DNA from: Clostridiales bacterium
GTDB taxonomy: Bacteria; Bacillota; Clostridia; Oscillospirales; Oscillospiraceae
Length of the DNA: 35,793 nucleotides
Assembly: GCA_012719235.1 (NCBI GenBank)
Contig: JAAYAR010000064.1
Coordinates: 1-35,793 of the forward strand
Direction of reading: 5' to 3'
The notes beneath the pieces are model-generated. The model saw only the letters and a list, made by a program, of their open reading frames with translations, was not told the DNA's origin and made no database searches. The position numbers and the translations under genes were made by a program. Below are positions 31,306 to 35,793 of the stretch, piece by piece; the stretch's first letter is position 1, and every line of letters begins with the position of its first letter.

Positions 31306-33304
31306 TGTCGAAATCAACGAGAGTGGTATAAGTCTTGACTCCGTCGCAGTACGTATAGAGCCACTGCTGACCGGTCCCGGTCACCACGACCGAGATCGCT
31401 CCCCGGCTCTTGTCGAACGTTTCCGCGACTATTCGCGTGTCCTCCTGCCAGACTTCAACGTACACCGGCCCGCTCCCGTTTGGCAGGGGGATCGTGACGG
31501 TTACGGAATTGCCGGCGCCGCTTCCTTCCGGGTCTTCCGTCTCCGTGGGTGCGGTAACCGGGGGCTGTGTCGGGGGAGGCGTGGCAGGCGGCCCGAGGCT
31601 CACCCGAATATCTACGACTATCCCCTTTTCGACCTCGCTGCCCGGCGCGTAGCTCTGGAACACAACTCTTCCGGCTTCCTCGTCGTTTTCGACTTCGGTC
31701 ACGGTCCCGACTATCAGGCCGCGTTCGGTCAGGGCGGAGACGGCCTGGCTCTGCATCATGCCGACTACGTCGGGCACCTCCACGAGAGTAATGTTTGCTC
31801 CTCTGCTGATGATCACCGTTATGTTGGCGCCGTTCCGGAGACGCGCGCCCGATTCGGGCTCTGTTGAAATGACGTTGCCTTCGGTCTCGTTTTCGGAGAT
31901 CATGTAAAAAGTCTCGATGGAATAGAGGATGCTCCCGTCAAGCGCCGACTTCAGGTCCTCCTGCGCCTGCCGCCAGCTTTTGCCCACAAGATCAGGCATT
32001 GAGATGACGGTTGAGCCGGAGCTGACCGTCACTGTTATCGTAGCTCCTTTTTTTACCAGCGCGCCGTAAAGAGGCACCTGTTCAAGGATCGTTCCTTCGA
32101 CGTACACGTCGCTCTCCTGAGTCTTTCCCTGGATTATCTCAAAATCCTTATATTTCTCATTGTTTATAACGTCGTCCAGCATCTTCCCTACCAGGTCGGG
32201 AACGGTGATCTCCGGTGCCGCCACGAAAAGGTCCTGGAAGAAAAACGTCCAGAGAAAATACGTCAGCGCCAGAATAAAAGCAAGCACGGCAGCGACTCCC
32301 GCAAGGATCGAGACCCTGCCGGCGCGCTTTGACTGGTCACGTATCTTTTCTTCCCTTTTGAATTTTTCTTTCTTTTCAAAAAAGCGCTCGCCCCTGTTCA
32401 GCAATCCGGTCCTGCTTTTGGCGTTATTGTCTGAAAAGCCGGCGGTGCCGAGGTCCATATCGTAATTGAAGCTTATCTGCGGGTCTTTGCGAAACTCCTC
32501 AAGATTGTCCAGCATGGCTGTCGCCGTCGGGTAGCGTTTATTTATATCCGCGCACATCGCCTTAAGCGTGATCTCCTCCAGGCCCTCGGGTATCTCGGGG
32601 TTGATCTCCCGGGGCCTGAGAGGGATGGAATTTATGTGCTGTATCGCTACCGCCACGGGTGAATCCCCGTCAAAAGGCAGCCTGCCCGTAAGCATTTCAT
32701 AGAGCACCACGCCGGCCGAATATATGTCTGTGCGGAAATCGACTTTACCGCCCTTGGCCTGCTCGGGGGAAATGTAATGGACGGACCCCAGGGCCTCCTG
32801 AGTGAGCGTATTCTGTTTCGACGCAAGATGCGCTATCCCGAAATCCGTGACACGGACGCTCCCGTCGCGCATCACCATGACGTTATGAGGTTTGATATCC
32901 CTGTGGATTATGCCCCGGCTGTGCGCGTGCTCAAGCGCCTTCATTATCTGGGTTATAAAGTGAAGCGCTTCCCGCCAGGTGAGCGAACCTTTTTTTTGCA
33001 TATACTCCTTGAGCGACATACCGTCAATGAGTTCCATAACGATATACTCGGTCTCGGAGGATTTGCTGACGTCGTATACGGAGACGATATTCGGATGCGA
33101 GAGCATGGCTACCGCCTGCGACTCCGCATGGAAACGGTTGCGGAAATCCGCATCCTGAGAAAACTCGTCCTTAAGTATTTTTACCGCTACAAGACGGTTG
33201 AGCCTGTGGCACCTGGCCTTATAGACAACTGCCATACCTCCGCTGCCGATGACCTCGAGGATCTCATAGCGATTATCCAGCAATTTTCCGATATATTTTT
33301 CCAT
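31298..33304 (-). CDS. prkC: PASTA-domain Ser/Thr protein kinase (PrkC/Stk type)
   Basis: This membrane kinase senses cell-wall fragments or lipid II and phosphorylates division, wall and translation proteins. The 668-residue protein has a kinase domain (12-275) with GSGGMAVVYKA, K42, E61, HRDIKPHN (D136) and DFG (154-156). A charged juxtamembrane stretch and one transmembrane helix (about 331-355) follow. Outside there are three PASTA repeats (about 365-431, 433-502 and 507-571, each beginning with a xxxPDLVG/PDVVG motif). A Pro/Thr-rich linker (572-592) and a beta-rich C-terminal domain (598-668) complete it. In spore formers PrkC can trigger germination. It is preceded by its phosphatase gene prpC, 35 bp away. 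Confidence 0.97.
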   Translation of the reverse strand: MEKYIGKLLDNRYEILEVIGSGGMAVVYKARCHRLNRLVAVKILKDEFSQDADFRNRFHAESQAVAMLSHPNIVSVYDVSKSSETEYIVMELIDGMSLKEYMQKKGSLTWREALHFITQIMKALEHAHSRGIIHRDIKPHNVMVMRDGSVRVTDFGIAHLASKQNTLTQEALGSVHYISPEQAKGGKVDFRTDIYSAGVVLYEMLTGRLPFDGDSPVAVAIQHINSIPLRPREINPEIPEGLEEITLKAMCADINKRYPTATAMLDNLEEFRKDPQISFNYDMDLGTAGFSDNNAKSRTGLLNRGERFFEKKEKFKREEKIRDQSKRAGRVSILAGVAAVLAFILALTYFLWTFFFQDLFVAAPEITVPDLVGKMLDDVINNEKYKDFEIIQGKTQESDVYVEGTILEQVPLYGALVKKGATITVTVSSGSTVISMPDLVGKSWRQAQEDLKSALDGSILYSIETFYMISENETEGNVISTEPESGARLRNGANITVIISRGANITLVEVPDVVGMMQSQAVSALTERGLIVGTVTEVENDEEAGRVVFQSYAPGSEVEKGIVVDIRVSLGPPATPPPTQPPVTAPTETEDPEGSGAGNSVTVTIPLPNGSGPVYVEVWQEDTRIVAETFDKSRGAISVVVTGTGQQWLYTYCDGVKTYTTLVDFDNG

Positions 33305-33339
33305 CTTCAGCTATTCACCTCGATACACGGTGTTTCCCC

Positions 33340-34074
33340 TCATCTTTGAAGAAGGACGATCGTAACGTTGTCGGGAGCGCCCCTGGCGGTCGCGATCGCC
33401 ATGAGGCGCTCGCAGCAATCGTCGGGTTCGCCCCAGTATATCACTTCAAACAAAATTTCAGGGTCCGACACTACGTTGCTCAGGCCGTCGGAGCAAAGAA
33501 GCAGATAATCGCCCTCTTGAAAAGGTACTGTAAAAATATCGCACAAAACGGTATCTTCGGTGCCTATCGCTCTTGTGATATAGTTTTTGACCGGATGGTG
33601 CCGGGCCTGGTCTCGGGTGATCTCTCCCCGGTGTATCATATCTTCAACGATCGAGTGGTCACGGGTCACGCGGCGCGCGCCTTCCTCTGTCACGAGGTAA
33701 GCTCTGCTGTCCCCCACGTTCGCTATGACCGCGAAATCTTCAGCCGCAACAGCGGCGACAAGTGTTGTCCCCATGCCGAAATACTCGTCGTTCTGCATGG
33801 ATCTTTCGAATATCTCTCTGTTTGTCACGCTCACGGCTTTTCGGAGCAGTTCGGCGATCGCGGCGGAACTCATAGCGGGCTTCAGCCTGCTCTTGACCTC
33901 GTCCGTGAACACCTTTGACGCGATCGCGCTGGCAACGTCCCCCGCCCTCGCTCCGCCCATGCCGTCGCATACGACACACAGAGCCTGATTGTTCTGTCTG
34001 ATCAGATCGATGTAATATGCGTCCTGATTTCGCGAGCGTACAGCGCCTTTATCCGTTAAACCCCATGCTCTCAA
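33340..34074 (-). CDS. prpC: PP2C-type Ser/Thr protein phosphatase (PrpC/Stp)
   Basis: PrpC removes phosphate from PrkC and its substrates. The 244-residue protein has all PP2C metal-site motifs: NQDAY (D18), CDGMGG (D37), GMGTTLVAA (100-108), VGDSRAYL (D122), CSDGLSN (D196) and APDNVT (D235, N236). The start is a TTG at 34074 with an AGGGTGG RBS, and it begins RAWGLTDKG as homologues do. The open frame extends to 34155, but that part overlaps rlmN. It lies 19 bp after rlmN. Confidence 0.96.
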   Translation of the reverse strand: MRAWGLTDKGAVRSRNQDAYYIDLIRQNNQALCVVCDGMGGARAGDVASAIASKVFTDEVKSRLKPAMSSAAIAELLRKAVSVTNREIFERSMQNDEYFGMGTTLVAAVAAEDFAVIANVGDSRAYLVTEEGARRVTRDHSIVEDMIHRGEITRDQARHHPVKNYITRAIGTEDTVLCDIFTVPFQEGDYLLLCSDGLSNVVSDPEILFEVIYWGEPDDCCERLMAIATARGAPDNVTIVLLQR

Positions 34075-34093
34075 CGAAGACCACCCTTTCGTC

Positions 34094-35134
34094 TCAGCTG
34101 CCCTTTTGCGCGGTCTTGATCCGCAACTGGCCGCAGGCCGCGTCAATATCCGCACCGAGCCTTCTTCTGACCGTTGCTTTCACGCCCTCGCGTTCGAGCG
34201 CTTTGACAAATGCGCGCACCCGCTTCTGCGGGCTCGGCCTGAGGCCGCTCTCCGGAACATCGTTGAGCGTTATAAGGTTGACGTGTCCGCCCTCAGCCGA
34301 TTTGATCCAGCGCGCCAGCTCGCGCGCCGCTTCATCAGAATCATTTATTCCGTCTATCATCGCGTACTCGTAAGTAATACGCCTGCCGGTTATATCAAAA
34401 TAGCGCGCACAAGCCCGGCGCAGTGATTCCAGGTCATATCTGCGCGCCACCGGCATCAGTGCTTTTCTGACGTCCTCATCCACACTGTGCAGTGATACCG
34501 ATAAAGTTAATTGTATATTATAATCAGCCAGTTTGTCAATTCTCTCGACAATGCCGCATGTTGACAGCGATATCCGGCGCATGCCGAGCCCCCGCCCTCC
34601 GGGATCGTTGACGAGCCGTAAAAAGCGCAGGACGTTATCAAAGTTTGACAGCGGCTCGCCGATGCCCATGAGCACTATGTGATTTATTTCCGCCCCCGTC
34701 TCCTTCGAAGTGAATATTACCTGATCGAGCATTTCCCCGGCCTCAAGGTCCCGGACAAAACCGCCTTTTGTCGACGCGCAGAAAGCGCACCCCATCGCGC
34801 AGCCGACCTGCGTGGAAATGCACACTGTATTGCCGTAATCGTATTTCATAAGGACGGTCTCGACGCTCTCGCCGTCAAAAAGCCTCCACAGCAGCTTTAC
34901 GGTGCCGTCAACGGAGTCGAGCCTTCGCTCCAGCCGCGGCGGCGAGAGCCTGAATCGCCCGGAGAGCTGCTGCCTCAACTGGAGCGGCAGATCGGTCATC
35001 TCCTCCGTCCTTGCCCCCTGAGACAGCCACCTGAACAGCTGAGCCGCCCTGAACTTCGGCTGCCCCAGCTCTTCCATAATTTTTTCAAGCTCATCCGGCG
35101 CCATGGAGCGCAGGTCAGGCCGCTGATCGATCAT
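34094..35134 (-). CDS. rlmN: 23S rRNA (adenine-2503-C2)-methyltransferase RlmN
   Basis: RlmN is a dual-specificity radical-SAM enzyme that methylates A2503 of 23S rRNA and A37 of some tRNAs. The 346-residue protein has the Fe-S motif C112-x3-C116-x2-C119 (GCAMGCAFC), the MGIGEPL motif (156-162), and the two catalytic cysteines C105 (GNTVCIS) and C334 (GADIDAACGQL). The start at 35134 overlaps the rsmB TGA in an ATGA junction. An upstream in-frame start at 35188 lies inside rsmB and is rejected. Confidence 0.97.
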   Translation of the reverse strand: MIDQRPDLRSMAPDELEKIMEELGQPKFRAAQLFRWLSQGARTEEMTDLPLQLRQQLSGRFRLSPPRLERRLDSVDGTVKLLWRLFDGESVETVLMKYDYGNTVCISTQVGCAMGCAFCASTKGGFVRDLEAGEMLDQVIFTSKETGAEINHIVLMGIGEPLSNFDNVLRFLRLVNDPGGRGLGMRRISLSTCGIVERIDKLADYNIQLTLSVSLHSVDEDVRKALMPVARRYDLESLRRACARYFDITGRRITYEYAMIDGINDSDEAARELARWIKSAEGGHVNLITLNDVPESGLRPSPQKRVRAFVKALEREGVKATVRRRLGADIDAACGQLRIKTAQKGS

Positions 35135-35793
35135 CTTCTTCTCATCTTCCTTATATAAAAGCCGTCGGAACAGTCCCGGTGAGGCCAAAGCGTGACGGCT
35201 CCGTTCAGGGACTGTGCTTCAGGCGCGTTTACGGGGAAATCCTCCGGGGTAAATTCGCGGTGGGAATCAAGGAAACATCCGGTCACTCCGTCATTCTCCT
35301 CCGGCAGGACCGTGCACGTGCTGTATACGAGTACGCCGCCCGGCTTGACGTACCTCGACACGTTCTCGAGTATCGACAGCTGTGTGGCCGGAAGGCCCGA
35401 TATCTCCTCTTCGGTCTTGTAGCGGATCTGCGGCTTCTTTCTTATCGTGCCCAGCCCGGAACACGGTACGTCCGCTATGACGGCGTCCGCTGTCGAATCG
35501 AGCCGCGGGTCGTACTCCCTCGCGTCGCGGGCCTCGGCGCGTATAATATCGATGCCGAGCCTGCGGGCGCCCTGTTCGATCCTCGGTATCTTCTTCTTGC
35601 TAAAATCAAAAGACAGGATCTCGCCCGTATTGTTCATATCCATCGCCGCCGCGAAAGACTTGCCCCCCGGGGCGGCGCACGGGTCTATCACCCGCGCTCC
35701 CGGGAACAGCTGCGCGGCCGTGACCGCAAGGCGGGCCGCGGGATCCTGGACCGTCGCAAGCCCTCTTATGAAAGCGGAGATCGCGAGGGGGTC
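35131..35793 (-). CDS. rsmB: 16S rRNA (cytosine-967-C5)-methyltransferase RsmB, C-terminal part
   Basis: The frame is open through the right edge, so 220 C-terminal residues are present and the N-terminal NusB-like domain is outside. The catalytic domain has the SAM-binding motif DPCAAPGGKS and the two cysteine motifs of m5C methyltransferases, DVPCSGLGTIRKKP and YSTCTVLPEEN. A GTG at 35691 is internal and is not the start, because clear family sequence (such as FIRGLATVQDPAARLA) precedes it. Its stop overlaps the rlmN start by 4 bp. RsmB is the most likely member given the rlmN-prpC-prkC-rsgA context. Confidence 0.94.
   Translation of the reverse strand, partial: DPLAISAFIRGLATVQDPAARLAVTAAQLFPGARVIDPCAAPGGKSFAAAMDMNNTGEILSFDFSKKKIPRIEQGARRLGIDIIRAEARDAREYDPRLDSTADAVIADVPCSGLGTIRKKPQIRYKTEEEISGLPATQLSILENVSRYVKPGGVLVYSTCTVLPEENDGVTGCFLDSHREFTPEDFPVNAPEAQSLNGAVTLWPHRDCSDGFYIRKMRRR

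Noticed and set aside
1-35793. CRISPR arrays, tRNA or rRNA genes, insertion sequences, prophage
   Set aside because: No regularly spaced repeats, no cloverleaf or rRNA-like segments, and no transposase, integrase or phage structural proteins were seen in any frame.

Overview
This is a chromosomal window of roughly 55% GC from an endospore-forming anaerobic Firmicute of the class Clostridia. It may come from an Oscillospirales-like or related uncultured group, but that finer placement is a guess. The sporulation genes (spoIVA, a clostridial SipL-type partner, an alpha/beta SASP, gerW) show a spore former. The class III ribonucleotide reductase points to anaerobic life, and the PASTA kinase with its PP2C phosphatase and the tig-clpP-clpX-lon-ysxC order are typical of Firmicutes. 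Thirty-six of the 37 genes called lie on the minus strand, so transcription runs from high to low coordinates. No rRNA, tRNA, CRISPR array, transposase or phage gene was seen.

Layout in transcription order, from the right edge. (1) 35793-30406: rsmB (cut by the edge), rlmN, prpC, prkC and rsgA, a tightly packed rRNA-modification, Ser/Thr-phosphorylation and ribosome-assembly operon ending in a strong terminator. (2) 30273-27422: a 51-residue two-helix membrane protein not previously listed, then sipL and spoIVA nine bases apart, forming a spore-coat basement module that ends in an intrinsic terminator. (3) 27176-24522: coaX, an ECF-transporter S component (possibly for pantothenate), an unrecognised 150-residue protein and a tandem OB-fold SSB-like protein. 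(4) 24156-23077: the only plus-strand gene, a UroD-fold methyltransferase-like protein with a perfect consensus promoter. It is separated from the SSB-like gene by a cluster of palindromes. (5) 22755-18600: nrdG, then nrdD (with a C-terminal CxxC redoxin domain) and trxB. Each of nrdG and nrdD is preceded by a pair of NrdR-box-like sites set exactly 32 bp apart. (6) 18247-17461: an SASP gene and rplS.

(7) 17416-11424: lepB, rbgA, rnhB, yraN, an M19 dipeptidase, thrC and a calcineurin-like phosphoesterase, most of them overlapping or nearly abutting. (8) 11255-1: tig, clpP, clpX, lon, ysxC, an M50 protease, scpA, scpB, a DUF2953 protein, gerW, a DacF-like carboxypeptidase, rluB and the first codons of one more gene. 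This run joins protein folding and proteolysis to ribosome assembly, chromosome condensation and sporulation.

Most of the window is conserved core genome, and I found no convincing wholly new multi-gene system. The points most worth a second look are: the nrdG / nrdD-redoxin / trxB module with two 32-bp-spaced NrdR operators; the palindrome cluster at 24397-24499, which ends in a perfect Shine-Dalgarno and ATG pointing antisense into a gene; the adjacency of sipL and spoIVA together with a small membrane protein altered by a 17-bp tandem duplication; the His-rich tail of trigger factor; the long N-terminal extension of LepB; and the unrecognised gene beside the tandem-OB protein. All functional calls come from motif recognition and gene context, with no database search.
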